From Coniochaeta sp. PMI_546 (lineage: Eukaryota > Ascomycota > Sordariomycetes > Coniochaetales > Coniochaetaceae): 64,000 nt of DNA. Every line of letters begins with the position of its first letter. Position 1 is the first letter of the stretch. Position numbers and translations under genes: made by a program. The DNA is taken from contig MU271151.1 in assembly GCA_021432605.1 (NCBI GenBank), positions 1,026,672 to 1,090,671 of the forward strand, given 5' to 3'. The notes beneath the pieces are model-generated. The model saw only the letters and a program-made list of their open reading frames with translations, did not search any database and was not told the DNA's origin. Shown in pieces: positions 32,888 to 44,111 of the stretch.

Positions 32888-34920
32888 TCATACCTGCAAG
32901 ACTGCTGTTAGAATCATAATTATGACATGGAAAGGGGAAACTTGCCCAAAGAAGAAGTTGGCGATGTAGTTCGTCAGATACTGAAAGAATCCAGAAAATG
33001 CTTGTCCCAGCCGAAATTGTGTTTCACCTGAGCCGTGAGCGTTGCTGTGAAGAGGTCCCGGTAGAGATGAAGGTGATACAGAGGCTGTGCTCAATGTGGA
33101 CATGGTTGTTATTGCCGTGGCAGTCGGGACGCTGCTCGTTGGAACTGCCGTCGTCCCAAGCATGACAGTCTCACAGTCCGAGGAGCCATGAAACGGTGCA
33201 CAGCTTCCGGGCAACTCGGCAGCATCGTTGAAATCGTCCGCGATCGAGTCGTTGCTTCCTACTTCGCCGCTGAAAATATCAATTTTCGACGCGAAGCTGA
33301 TACCGCCGGGGATGGTCCAGTTGGCACTATACAAGGTGTATAGGCCTACACAAGGCCCCTTCCGCATCGACATGGTCATGTTATGCAGCCCTGGTACGGG
33401 AAGACCCGGACGGTGAGCTTTATAACTGACAAGCAGTGTGGTTGGGAGATCACTGCGATCGTTCCGAACCGCAGCTGTCGCACTGAACACACCGGTGTGC
33501 TGCATCAGGCAACTTTGCGGGCGCATGAGCATCACCGCGTCCTGGAGAGGGAATGAATGGCCGTTATTGTCGAAGTAAAGGCTGCTCCCATTTCTTAGGT
33601 TGATCGTGATAGTGAACGAGGAGATCCCAGTCTTGGACGAGACGGATGCTTCGATTGGGAAGAACTACAAGCCATAAGTATCCACTCGGGAGGAACAGAC
33701 TGAGACGCACTTACACTAAAGGTGTCGTCCAATCCCCTGCCGCCGCCGAGGAGCGTGCTGGTGACTGTACAGCTCTCCCCACATTTGTCCCTGCCGTCTC
33801 GGTCCTTGTAGATCAACAAGAGATTGTGAATTTCCGATCGTGGTAAATGAGTCGTGCGGACACGGATGTTGCCCGTTAGTAAGATATTACTAGCCCCTTG
33901 CGCAAGTGTGAGTTGCATACCAACCGGCTTTACGGTGTATGGTAGGATGGGCTCTGACAGAACAACGCCGGCTGGGACCACTTCGATCATCTTCTGCAGA
34001 ACCTTCTGACAGACAGCTTGGAATTTGAGAGGCTCCGCCAGAGCCATGACTGTGACATTGCCGTCTGAGTCGAAGATGCGGCGGTCTGAGTCCTTACCAA
34101 GCGCGACGGCTGGACCGACAACAAGAGGATTGGACGTGTTGCCTTCAAGGTACTCGGTCACGACCTTGTTATCAAAGCGTGCAACAGTGGAGTCAGTGCC
34201 CACTTCGGTGCCCGATACGAGTTCTGGAAACTCGTTGTCATGAACACCTCCCAGTGTATGGCCGCAAGCCGTAACCTGGATCATCTCCTCCGGAGTGAAA
34301 CCCATGCGGGCGAATTGTTGCCGAAAGAGGGCAATGTCGTGCTCCGGCTGAGGAACTCCGGTATTCCCAGGCCCGAGTGCGTCAACCCTCCCTCCTCGAA
34401 CTGGAATGATAGGCCCCCCGCAAGAGCGTACGGAGACATAAACTCCAAGCGCGATCAAATCGGATATGCTCGCGCGAGATGAGTAGTAGCCTGCTAAGAA
34501 CCTCAACGTCGTGTTAAATCCCGGTCCAAGATTTTCGCCGTTGTCAAGCATGTACTGGATCGAACCGTCTAAGCCACCAATACCATGGGCGGCGTCAGCC
34601 GTAGCCATGTCATGGAAGCCCAGACGAAGCCACTCGGCAGCATTTTGCCGCCCAGGGCCTGATGCCTCGTTCGTGCACGGATCGACAGTGCTAGAAACGT
34701 CAGAGACAAGTTCCATATTGCGTAACGGGGCAACCTACTCAGAGAACCTACGGCCCCGGAATGCCTTGAGCTGGTACATAATTTCCTCGAGTTCGTCGGT
34801 GGATGACGGCCATGTCGGGTCGGCCCCGACGAGTGCCGGCAGTAGGGCAAAAAGAGCGCTAAGTAAAGCGAGCATGGCCCATCGCTTGCCCCCGGCCAGT
34901 CGGCTATTCCAGCCGGACAT
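32888..34920 (-). CDS. secreted heme peroxidase (class II-like) with C-terminal extension
   Basis: Three exons on the minus strand, 34920..34739, 34690..33715 and 33664..32888, give 644 residues. The introns are only 48 and 50 bp. Met at 34920 or the later Met at 34875 both lead into a signal peptide (MLALLSALFALLPALVGA). The peroxidase domain spans roughly residues 50-330. The distal side is LRLGFHDM (Arg83, His87), the proximal side ACGHTLGG (His205), and GGLDGS and RSCGGP lie between. The remaining ~300 residues form a second domain with paired cysteines. A Ser/Thr-rich stretch and a hydrophobic C-terminal end follow, which suggests GPI anchoring or membrane attachment. Such enzymes oxidise substrates with H2O2 outside the cell. 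The H2O2 source and the substrate are unknown. Confidence 0.88.
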
Positions 34921-37155
34921 TATTGTTCGGCTTGCGTAGCCCAGCTTGGGGCATATCAGAAGATCTGGCAAAGCAGAGGGCAACGACGTGACAGCAAAGA
35001 TTGCAGTAATATACAGAAAAATATCCAGCGCGTCACACGAAAGCAATCTTCAAAACGAGTGTCTTCGTGACGCCGGACCGGCGAGCCAACATTTCCCCCT
35101 TTTTCGATGTCGCTGAAAGTTGAAGATTGAAAACGTGCGATGTTCAGCTGAACGACGTGCCATCGGAAGACAGAAGAGATAGGAGAGCCACTAGCGTTGC
35201 CGCTAAGCTGAACTGAGGCAGTAACTCACGTGTTATTGTTCCTTGGCACAGGCTCTAGCGCTGTTAAGGAATCACTTACAAGTCCCGCCAATGCCTAACA
35301 GGTTGATCTTGGAAGTCTTGACGCCACTATTCCCACTCAGGGTGTGACGGCAGGGCTGGGTCTGCGTTGCACGTGACATGCTTCGATAGCATAATACTGC
35401 GTCAGGTACTGTTCAACCTTGCGGCATGCGCCCCTGATTTATTCTTGTGAGCAAGTTTTCTAGAACTTGTGAGATCATACCTACGGACTTCTTTTGAACT
35501 CAGTACAAAAGGCGCATATGTACCCTGTCATGAACCTGAGACATGGGATCTCCAATGTTGGATACCAGAACCATTCTCTGTGAGACAGGTGTATTGGATG
35601 AACGGTCTTGGTGCATGGATAGTAGACTGCACATCAAAATTGTTGTCCAGGTAAAATAGGTGCCGCTTTCTTCCCCTGGAATAACTATTTGGACACATTG
35701 TTCACGCCGAGAACGGAGAAACAGCTTTGTCGTTAAGTTGTACGCCGTCCGTTGACGCATATAGAGTAACCTCCTGTCACCGACTATGTTTGTACGAAGC
35801 ACTTCTTCAAGTATCATATGTCAGGGCCGTCCGATATTTCGAGCGTTCTCGATGTAGGGGTTGGCATCTCGTATGATCACATCTTCAGTACGTATGCCTT
35901 GAAGTTCACTGAGGTTTGTTGCCTTCGGGAATAATCGCCCAGCAAAGTCAGCTGTCCGCATTGGGATGAAATAGCTCAGATGTTAGCCCTCAGAGCAATG
36001 GTCCTGTACATCAGCACGCGGCGGGTGCTTGCGCTTCCCAATTCCTGTCAAGGTCCAAAGGCAGGCGAATAACAAGCAAGGTGACTGGATCAACTAGCTA
36101 CCTGGTTGATGAATTGAGACAGCTCCCTGTCAGTGAGGTCGAAGTATAGTCAGTAATTATTGGTACATATGTTAAGCACGGCATAAACAGGTTGTGAGGA
36201 GTCCTGTATCAAAGTGCTCTATTTGCTAGCTGATAGCGTAGTCGTGATCTGATCAGGTGGAAAGCGACCCTCTGGTGTTCTCGCGCGTAGGTGACCTGTC
36301 ATCCATGTGTCTAACATTACCTGCGCCTTGGCTCTGACAACTTACTATGGTACTAAGAACACCTGAGACTGAGCTGAGATGACCTGGCTGGTTTTTGCAG
36401 TGTTTAACCACCGGTAATGCCGTACCTAATCCTTCGGCTGTACGCGCGGCTCTAATGTGTAATGTGCATGGTCCAAGGTGCCTGCAAACGGAATGTCTTG
36501 ACGAAGCCCCTTAGTACTCAAAGCAGCAATCTTCTGGTTTACGACTTAGCAAAACCTGGCAAGACCTGGGTCAGGTAATCTAGCAAAGACGGGCACCGTG
36601 CACGATAGTCTGCCAATATGCCGCTTTGTTTTGCAACTTGATCTCAATAACAGCGTTGAGAGTAGTACTTCAAGTTCAGATACTTGATCTCCAGCATGAC
36701 ACGGCCACCTTACGGTGCGACTACCAGCGACGGCTGGTGGATAGAGGTGGAGTTCGGATAAAATGTCCTGCCCGGGTTCTCCCGCTCTATATTTGAAGAC
36801 TCAGAGACAGACCGCGATAGACGAGAATGAGCAGCATGAGCAGCATGAGCAGAATGATGAATAGAATGGCGTGATTGTTCCCGTTCTGCAGTGCTCATCT
36901 TCAATGCATTTTTCCGAACAGGACAAAAATAAATCGCCGAGAACTGCTACTTGGCAGTTACGGCTTATTAGCGCCGCACGCTTCTTGGTGGATATCGGTA
37001 GATACAACAAATATCGGTAGTTACTAATGAGTACGATCGGCTTGATATAAAAGAGGTGAAGTTGGGGTTTTGAAGGACATACTGATGGCTATAGACAATA
37101 TTCCACACCAGTTTTCGACTCCGACGCAACACAATAAAATCCACAGAAGCCCAGC
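34921..37155. other. gene-poor interval, 2.2 kb
   Basis: This lies between the divergent starts of the peroxidase and the GFA-family gene, so both promoters are inside. No ORF here has a domain, signal peptide or splice continuity. A short repeat at 36826-36858 is listed separately. Confidence 0.5.
36826..36858 (+). repeat. short tandem repeat (ATGAGCAGC unit)
   Basis: About three imperfect copies of a nine-base unit ATGAGCAGC, with the last copy diverging to AGAATG. A small microsatellite in non-coding DNA. Confidence 0.6.
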
Positions 37156-37734
37156 ATGTCATCAGTCGCTCTTCATCCTCTTCTCGACAGAGGGTTCTCA
37201 AAGGGCAATCCTGCCTTCACTGGTGGCAAGCTACGCTGCCATTGCAAGGACAATCCGATCGAGGTCACTCTGGGAGGAAATGTTGCCCACAATCACGCCT
37301 GTGGATGCTCCAAGTGCTGGAAGCCAGATGGCGCGCTTTTCTCAATTGTCGGCGTCATCCCGAAGGAGCAAGTGCAAGTCACCGCTGGAGCAGATAAGCT
37401 ATACGTCGTTGACGAAGAGGCAACCATCCGACGCCACGCCTGCAGAGACTGTGGAGTTCATATGTTTGGCCGCATAGAGAAAGATCATCCCTTCATGGGC
37501 CTCGATTTCGCGCACGTGGAGCTTTCCGACGAGGAGGGATGGCAGGAACCGCAGTTTGCCGCTTTCGTTTCATCCATCATAGAGCAAGGTTATCGCCCGG
37601 ACGGCATGGACAACGTTCGTGGCAGGTTCAAGGCACTCGGACTGGAGACCTACGACGCGCTATCACCGGCACTCATGGACGCCATGGCCACGTGGACTGC
37701 AAAGAAGGCTGGGCGCTTGCCGTCGGACATTTGA
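37156..37734 (+). CDS. GFA-family (glutathione-dependent formaldehyde-activating-like) protein
   Basis: An intronless ORF of 192 residues, the usual length for this family. Zinc-binding cysteines lie in [27 protein letters not shown] and [15 protein letters not shown], which matches the GFA/CENP-V fold. The C-terminal part ([21 protein letters not shown]) is typical of the fungal members. Bacterial Gfa was described as speeding up formation of S-hydroxymethyl-glutathione from formaldehyde and glutathione, though that role is debated. In fungi the relatives are usually uncharacterised. The protein is probably cytosolic, with no signal peptide. The nearest genes are over 2 kb away upstream and there is no cluster context. 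Confidence 0.92.
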   Translation: MSSVALHPLLDRGFSKGNPAFTGGKLRCHCKDNPIEVTLGGNVAHNHACGCSKCWKPDGALFSIVGVIPKEQVQVTAGADKLYVVDEEATIRRHACRDCGVHMFGRIEKDHPFMGLDFAHVELSDEEGWQEPQFAAFVSSIIEQGYRPDGMDNVRGRFKALGLETYDALSPALMDAMATWTAKKAGRLPSDI

Positions 37735-39302
37735 TGCAGGGGGGATGACCCGTCATAGGACTGCTAGGGGGGACAATTGGGCTGGCTACGTTGCGTCAAA
37801 CGTCTAGCCGTGTAATAGTAGCTTGGGACTCACAAGAAAACCTCTACCATTTGTCTCCGTGCAGATACCCTGCCAAAGCGGGAGTATGGCAAAAACGTCT
37901 TTTGAAGCTTTCATCATTTTGCAAAGAAAAGGCCAGTGTCTAGTCCTCGACTCGGTGCACACTTAGGCAATAATTGGCTGCTGGAATGTAGAAAGAGTAA
38001 GACTAGGCATTGGTGATTCCGCAATCATAGCCGGAGTTATGTTTCACGATGCAAGCCAAGAACCCCGGTGAAGGAACCGCCTCTGACATCAACATTGCAC
38101 TAACGCGGACCTTCAGAAGATCTGGATGTCTCCAGTTTTAAGAATTCGTTCCAAATCCAAACGAATTAGAGCTCTCAATGCAACGGTTCAGCTGGCCACG
38201 TCTATGAATGACATGCTGATTGGTCCAATCGGCAAGAAGACCTGCAGCTAGAATGGTGGCTTACTGCTTCCGGCCGGCGACGACATCTTACGAGCCTTAT
38301 GCTATAGATGGAGGGCTCCAGGACCCGGTGAATCTTATCAAAAGTGAAGGGGTTGCAAGTCCCTGACAAGCTGAACTGTGGCGCTACAAGGACAGTGTGT
38401 GGTCTGAGTACCTGGCTTTGAGTATGTCATGACCACCAGTCATGTCCCTGTTTGTAAGACATTGCATATTGCAAGGTCCGAACCTAGGGTGGGTTGGGCT
38501 GTCGAATGCTGAAGCCACAATGCACCATGGCTCGATATGTAGCACAGAGCTTCCGGTGTATGCTTCTTGGGCCATTCGTCGGCCTAGAGAGTAATACCAA
38601 CGATCATTGCCTCCTAATTATGTGTCGAAGTCGGTCATGCTGCTCGTTGACGGCACAGTGTGACTTTTGTTTCCCAATCGTTGTTGAAGCTTTCAACGTC
38701 ACAATGCGCAATTCTCTTGCCTTGATCTGAGAACATATATTCTTGTCTTTAACAGACGCTTTGTCCGGCGTCGGCGGCACCAGTTGTGACAACTGGAGTT
38801 CCTGTCCATTGACCGTAAACTCAAGTGAAGAGACGACTCGAAGGCTCAGAACCAGCGCAACTCAACCCAACCACTGGGACTTTGTTCTCCTCTGATTCTC
38901 TTCTGAAACAATGTCACATCCTAGAATGAGGCCAAGTCCCTCAGAGAAGGAGAAAAAGGAGAGGCGTGCGATCGAACACCAGCAGGCATACTTACGATGC
39001 ACGATGCTCCACGTCCAGGTACGAAACGGACACCAGACTCAGAGGACGGGTAGCACCAACTAGCACGAGACTGATGATAATCGGTACATAGTGGACTTCC
39101 GAGGGCGTATGCCTACGGTGCATGATGTATGCTGTCTTGAACCGGGACGTAAGAGCTCTACCCATATGTCACTGCGGGCAGGCAAGGTTTGGTGGCTTCA
39201 CGGTTGTCAACACTGGTAAGCAACACCAAGCCGCCACTTGGTGACGAAGCTTGGAACCTCTAAAGATCCATCGATGCCCTTTCCTCAGCATCTGGTGTCG
39301 CG
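37735..39302. other. gene-poor interval, 1.6 kb
   Basis: No confident gene. A short open frame from the ATG at 38911 encodes a very basic peptide (KEKKERRA, then QAYLRCT) that faintly recalls the start of a Zn2Cys6 cluster but lacks most of its cysteines. The frame stops after about 50 codons. Confidence 0.4.
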
Positions 39303-40304
39303 GTGTTGCAAACTGAAAGAAAACCTTCGGAACGCATTAACACGCTACTCGCTGAAAACATAGATACCTCCTTTAGCACACATGCCATGGATTTGGCAAC
39401 GGTCTCATGGGTCACTGAGCCTCGTTCCTACCGGCCGAGTGGCACTATTGCTACAGTTCAGTTCCCAAAGCTGTTCTCAGTACCAATACTCAACACCGTC
39501 GACCAAGGCATGGCGACACGCTTCAGAACTTTCATCCAAGCCATGACCATGGCATATTACTGCTGGGATGCCATGTGTGTCACACCATTGGCGCATCGAA
39601 ATCGTTCTACAGATAGCTCTGCACACGTTTCCACGGTGAATCATCCTCGAGGCCCAACGTCAACCCCACAATCTGTAACTGGATGCGACATCAGGTCATT
39701 TCAGGTGCTGTTCTTTGTGCTCGGCTCCACCATGAACGACCCTTATGCAAGCAGGCTAGCAAAGGCCCCAAGAAACAGTGATGAGCGGTCAAGTGAGTTG
39801 CGGTCCCCAAACTGTTCAATACATCGGCTAGCTTCGGAGGATCGGCTGGGCGAGATACTGGCTCGTCATCTCGCCAGTGTCAGCGTCCTTCGAAATGGAC
39901 CCGAAACTGCCTCTGAGACACGGATTGTTGGTGGTGCCGGACCGCGGTGGAATCAGATAGAGTCCTCCAAAATGGCCTATATGGGAGTCAAATCAAACAG
40001 CCAGACGCCGGAAGCGTCGCCGGAAACAGCTAACACTCTGCAATCAGCAGCGGCACCATTCGTCGCCATAGCACGTCCGGAGGTCGCAGAGCTGGACAAT
40101 ATGGACGTGGCTTCGGAGAATCCGCAATCATATCTGCGTATGGCGGACGGCGTACCTAGGCGGGTTGGGCAAGGCATGAAGCATCATCCAGATTCCATCA
40201 TACAGTCTGGATTTCACAATGGCGAGTATATGCATACACATTTGTTCCAAATTAGTATTTTCGTTAACGATACGCACAGAGCCGACAATAGCCCAACAAC
40301 ATAG
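39303..40304 (+). CDS. uncertain open reading frame, unknown protein
   Basis: About 330 codons stay open, which is more than expected by chance at this base composition, so it may be a real or recently lost exon. The frame begins with GTG. The first in-frame ATG is at 39387 (MDLATV). I recognise no domain, membrane segment or signal peptide, and the translation is polar with many Ser, Thr and Arg. It could be the middle of a regulator whose N-terminal exon has decayed (see the basic peptide at 38911), but no splice join restores a known motif. Treat it as hypothetical. Confidence 0.28.
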   Translation: MLQTERKPSERINTLLAENIDTSFSTHAMDLATVSWVTEPRSYRPSGTIATVQFPKLFSVPILNTVDQGMATRFRTFIQAMTMAYYCWDAMCVTPLAHRNRSTDSSAHVSTVNHPRGPTSTPQSVTGCDIRSFQVLFFVLGSTMNDPYASRLAKAPRNSDERSSELRSPNCSIHRLASEDRLGEILARHLASVSVLRNGPETASETRIVGGAGPRWNQIESSKMAYMGVKSNSQTPEASPETANTLQSAAAPFVAIARPEVAELDNMDVASENPQSYLRMADGVPRRVGQGMKHHPDSIIQSGFHNGEYMHTHLFQISIFVNDTHRADNSPTT

Positions 40305-41440
40305 GCGAAGATCAGTGTGGGTTGTGAGGCCCTTCGAAGGACCCGAAGGCGTGGTCAACGTCCATTCAAGATATCGAGTGAAGGATGGAGAAGACATAAA
40401 TCTCTACATTTGACCATTACCATTTGACCATTGGCAGAGATGCAGTGCTGGCAGTGCGATAGCAGCGATACTTGGTGAGAACTCTATTCAAGCCGACATA
40501 ATGCGTTCCGTTGTTTCCAGGGGTCGACGATCAGCGTATAATATGAGGAGCTATGAAGACCTACCTACCTATCTACTCCAGATACAGCAGCTTTGTAGGT
40601 CCCGTCGATGGCAAATATTACGTTTCCAATACTTTGGGGCAGCCGTAAAACTACATCATCAGCACTAGGCCCAAGTGACCGAACACACGCACGGACTTCT
40701 GTTCGTCAGGCAAGACTGATTGCAAGAGAAATCAAAGGGAGCAGCTATTACTGCGTGGTGAATCGACGAGATACTGGGAAACAACGGTGCAGTCGACTGG
40801 TGGAATGCGGGCGACAGACAGCATTGGTGATGCGTTCGAGGTTCCGGTATGGCAATGGTGGGGCATGGAATTTTCCAAGCTTGGGAGCTATGACCCCATC
40901 TGGCTTGGCATGGCGGGGTAGTCGCGAGCATCGACAAAGGCAAAGATGGCTATGACATCTCCCTCTGTCCAAGACTGCTGATTCATTGGCCTTTGCCTTG
41001 TGGTAGGTATCATCCTGTATTTCAACCTGTGTAGACTCGAGTAGTCGACGCTGAATCCTCCCTTTGGATGTGTTCCGAATGCTCTCAGCTGGCCGCACAG
41101 AATTTGAACTTGCGGTGAGACATATTGATTACGCCATCGACTACGAATGGATGGACCAGTCTCGTACAGGCTATCACAGCAGTGCACTGGTTTTCTTGCC
41201 CTCCAATCTCCCATCGTTTTGTGCATCCGATCCGATACCCGATGACTGAGGCCGGCTCTGCTTTCAAGCCGACACCGGCTGTCCCGGGGGTTGAACGGTA
41301 ATGCCGGTCCCGCCGTCCACCTTATTCATTAGCTCCGTCGTCCAGCGTTCTTCCAGGATTTTCCATCGTCATCAAGCTCACATGAGATTTCTTTGAAGAG
41401 TGGTGGATTATCGCATCGCTCATTCGCTCGACGAGACATC
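40305..41440. other. intergenic region, 1.1 kb
   Basis: Upstream of the MFS transporter. Overlapping ORFs of about 100 codons on both strands show no recognisable features. The promoter of the transporter gene must be near its right end. Confidence 0.45.
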
Positions 41441-42889
41441 ATGGCGCCATCCACCATGGTCAGTCATCTCTATCGAGAATCAGGTCTGCGCTCTGTTTAT
41501 GCCACCGGTCCAGATGCCTGGCTTCTCATTATTTCGCGCTGTTGCCGCATGTTTGCTTACGGTTCCAGCTCGCTCGTCCTCGCTCTTTTCTTCGCCGAGC
41601 TCAATGTCTCGGACGAGCACATTGGCTTGTTCATGACACTCACATTGGCGGGCGACGTCGTCCTATCACTGCTGCTGACCCTCGTGGCCGACAAGGTCGG
41701 TCGGCGACGGACCCTGCTTGCTGGTTCGGTGCTTATGATCCTTTCCGGAACGACGTTTGCTCTGTGTGAGAATTACTGGGTTCTCCTGCTTGCGGCCGTC
41801 GTCGGTGTTATCAGCGCAAGCGGCGGAGACTTTGGCCCCTTCAGGGCAATCGAGGAGTCCACCGTATCAGAGTTGACCACCCCGAACACACGCGCCGATG
41901 TGCTCGTGTGGTATGTCACCATGTCAAGTATAGGTTCCTCGGTGGGCACCGCGTTTTCCGGACGCGCCATCCAGTGGCTTCACGAGAGTCGGTCGTGGTC
42001 ACTTCTCGACGCATACCATGCAACTTTCTGGCTCTATGTCGTGACGGGCACTGGTAACCTGCTGGCGAGCCTGTTGATGTCTGCCAAGTGCGAGTTGAAA
42101 CACGATCCAGCTGTCCCTTTTGGGTCCACCGTTGAGGCAGAGCCGTTTCTCGATGAGTCTAGCTCCCACAATGATGGCGACGCAGTCATCCAAGACGTCA
42201 AGACTTCGTCAAATGCTCGCACGGCGTGGGTTGCCCAAATCTCGCCGCAAACCAGAAACATTATGCTGGCCCTCTGGTTCCTCCTTATGGTGGACTCCCT
42301 GGCGGACGGCATGGTGAGCATGTCCCTCACAACCTACTACATGGACCAGAAGTTCCATCTGCCCAAGTCGTCGCTTGGAGATATTGTTTCCACCGGCTAT
42401 CTCCTAGCCTCTTGCTCTACGATCTTTGCCGGACCGCTCTCCCGACACATTGGGCTTGTCAACACAATGGTGTTTACGCACATTCCCTCTTCGGCAGCAG
42501 TGCTCCTATTTCCTTTCCCGCAGAGCGTCGCCTTGACATTTACCCTATTGCTCTTCCGCTTAGGGCTCAACAATATGGACCAGGCTCCTAGGGCAGCACT
42601 CATCGCTGCCGTGGTCAAGCCCGAGGAGAGAACGGCTGTGATGGGCATCACGGGGATGCTGCGGACATTGGCTGCGATGGTCGGCCCCACGGTTACCGGA
42701 TTCCTGTCTGGTCATGACCGCTTCTGGATCGCGTTTGTCGCCGCTGGTGCTTTGAGACTAGCATACGATATCGGCCTCTTCGCCATGTTCATCAACATCG
42801 AGTTGCACAAACACGAGTCAACCGCAGACGAGACATCACCGAGCATAGGCCTACGGCGATCTTCACAGCTGAGCGAGGAGGAGAGTTGA
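41441..42889 (+). CDS. major facilitator superfamily transporter
   Basis: A single exon of 482 residues. The ATG at 41441 (MAPSTM) is preferred over the longer frame, which begins with TTG. Two six-helix halves are visible. The loop-2/3 signature is ADKVGRRRTLLAGS, and the motif GGDFGPFRAIEESTVSELT in helix 4-5 is typical of an uncharacterised fungal MFS group. A polar central loop of about 65 residues separates the halves, and the C-terminal tail is acidic and Ser-rich. It is a plasma or vacuolar membrane transporter with unknown substrate. It does not look like a sugar porter, because the sugar-transporter signatures are missing. No enzyme genes adjoin it closely. Confidence 0.88.
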   Translation: MAPSTMVSHLYRESGLRSVYATGPDAWLLIISRCCRMFAYGSSSLVLALFFAELNVSDEHIGLFMTLTLAGDVVLSLLLTLVADKVGRRRTLLAGSVLMILSGTTFALCENYWVLLLAAVVGVISASGGDFGPFRAIEESTVSELTTPNTRADVLVWYVTMSSIGSSVGTAFSGRAIQWLHESRSWSLLDAYHATFWLYVVTGTGNLLASLLMSAKCELKHDPAVPFGSTVEAEPFLDESSSHNDGDAVIQDVKTSSNARTAWVAQISPQTRNIMLALWFLLMVDSLADGMVSMSLTTYYMDQKFHLPKSSLGDIVSTGYLLASCSTIFAGPLSRHIGLVNTMVFTHIPSSAAVLLFPFPQSVALTFTLLLFRLGLNNMDQAPRAALIAAVVKPEERTAVMGITGMLRTLAAMVGPTVTGFLSGHDRFWIAFVAAGALRLAYDIGLFAMFINIELHKHESTADETSPSIGLRRSSQLSEEES

Positions 42890-43455
42890 TCGTCATTCAT
42901 CGGCAAAGTCCATGGTTAGTCTTGGGCACACGACCCCGCGCCCTGACGATACACATAGGGCATCTCATGAAGAAGGTAGTCGATGCTGTGTGCTGCATGG
43001 AACAACGAATACGCCTTCAGTAGAAGGTTAGGTTCGAGGACGAGCGCCCAGGGCCAGGATGGTACCATCAGCAAGGGTTCTACCTGCCAGAGGTTCTCGT
43101 CCCCATCGAGCAAATCGAGCAAATGTCCTAACCATTGCAGTCTCGTCGACTTAAGCAATTAAATTTGCCAGCTATGGCTAAGTGTGGGCAGGCAATGATA
43201 TATAGGACATATTCCCATCAGTATACACAATACAGTCGCCTACAGAGTTTGGTGGTCCATTTCGTTCTATTGAGTGGTGTCTATGACCTTCGCTGAACCT
43301 TTGCGAGGGCGTATCGTCTGCTTTAGTCCATAGCATACCGGCTTCCTTGTTCAACATGACCACTACCTCAGCTTAGCCCTTGTTCACGACACAGTCGTTG
43401 AGGGTCGCGCCACGGTTCACTCTTCCCCTGACACATTTTTGACAATACTCCGGGC
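42890..43455. other. convergent intergenic region
   Basis: A 566-bp gap between the 3' ends of the MFS gene (+) and the DUF1993 gene (-). An 80-codon minus-strand frame at 42916-43158 lacks recognisable features. No gene is called. Confidence 0.5.
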
Positions 43456-44111
43456 TTACACGCCCAGAAAGCTGGACAGGTAATCGGCCTTGCCGATCGG
43501 CACTCCTTTAGCTCGGAGAATTGCATAAGCAGTCTGGAGGTGAAAGAAGAAATTCGGCAGTGCCTGGTTCAGCGCCGTCTCCTTCGCCGAGAGCTTTAGG
43601 ATCTGGTTTCCGAACGGCCTGTCGTGGGCGACGTGCTCTATGTTAGCCGACTAGAACCAAACATGCTGTTGAGCCGGTCCGGTCTTTGCCTTTGGAGGAG
43701 ACTAGGCCACGGCCACAACTCTTTTGCTTCCAAAGCAACACGAAGCACTTACAGCTCAACCTGATCATCGGCCCGGTCATCTATTTGCTTCGTATCCGCG
43801 CTTTCCAGTAATGAGAGTGCAAGGCTGATGCGCCTGTGCAGGTCGGCGATACTCCGCTCATCGTCTTTCCATGCCTCTATCTCTTGCCCGGTAAGCCTCG
43901 ACAGGGTCTTGCGCACGGTAGTCGTCGCATTCTGGACCTGGAAGGTGAACGGTCTCATATCTTCGACAAGTCGCGCGTCGGGGTACTCGAGGTTGGGATC
44001 CAACCCATTTTCTTTAGCATGCTGCTCCGCTCGGTTGATGATATGGTCAAGTGTCTTGAGGCCTTTGGCAAAGGTTGGAATAACGACCTCTGAGAGAGAT
44101 ATGCTCGACAT
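43456..44111 (-). CDS. DUF1993 family protein
   Basis: Exon 1 runs from the ATG at 44111 down to about 43752-43761. Exon 2 runs to the TAA at 43456. Exon 1 has the family opening (MSSISLSEVVIPTFAKGLKTL, DMRPFTFQVQNA) and exon 2 the closing block ALPNFFFHLQTAYAILRAKGVPIGKADYL. The obvious GTAAGT donor at the end of exon 1 does not keep the frame with any nearby acceptor. A GTTGAG donor (exon 1 ending 43761) with the TCTAG acceptor does. The exact join is therefore uncertain, and a small frameshift is possible. The protein is about 180 residues, cytosolic and of unknown function; the family resembles DinB-like four-helix bundles. Confidence 0.8.

Noticed and set aside
39303-40304. A confident protein-coding gene
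   Set aside because: It lacks an ATG at the start of the frame and has no recognisable domain, so it is listed only as a low-confidence entry.
42916-43158. Small minus-strand ORF after the MFS gene
   Set aside because: It is short and featureless and lies in a convergent 3' region.
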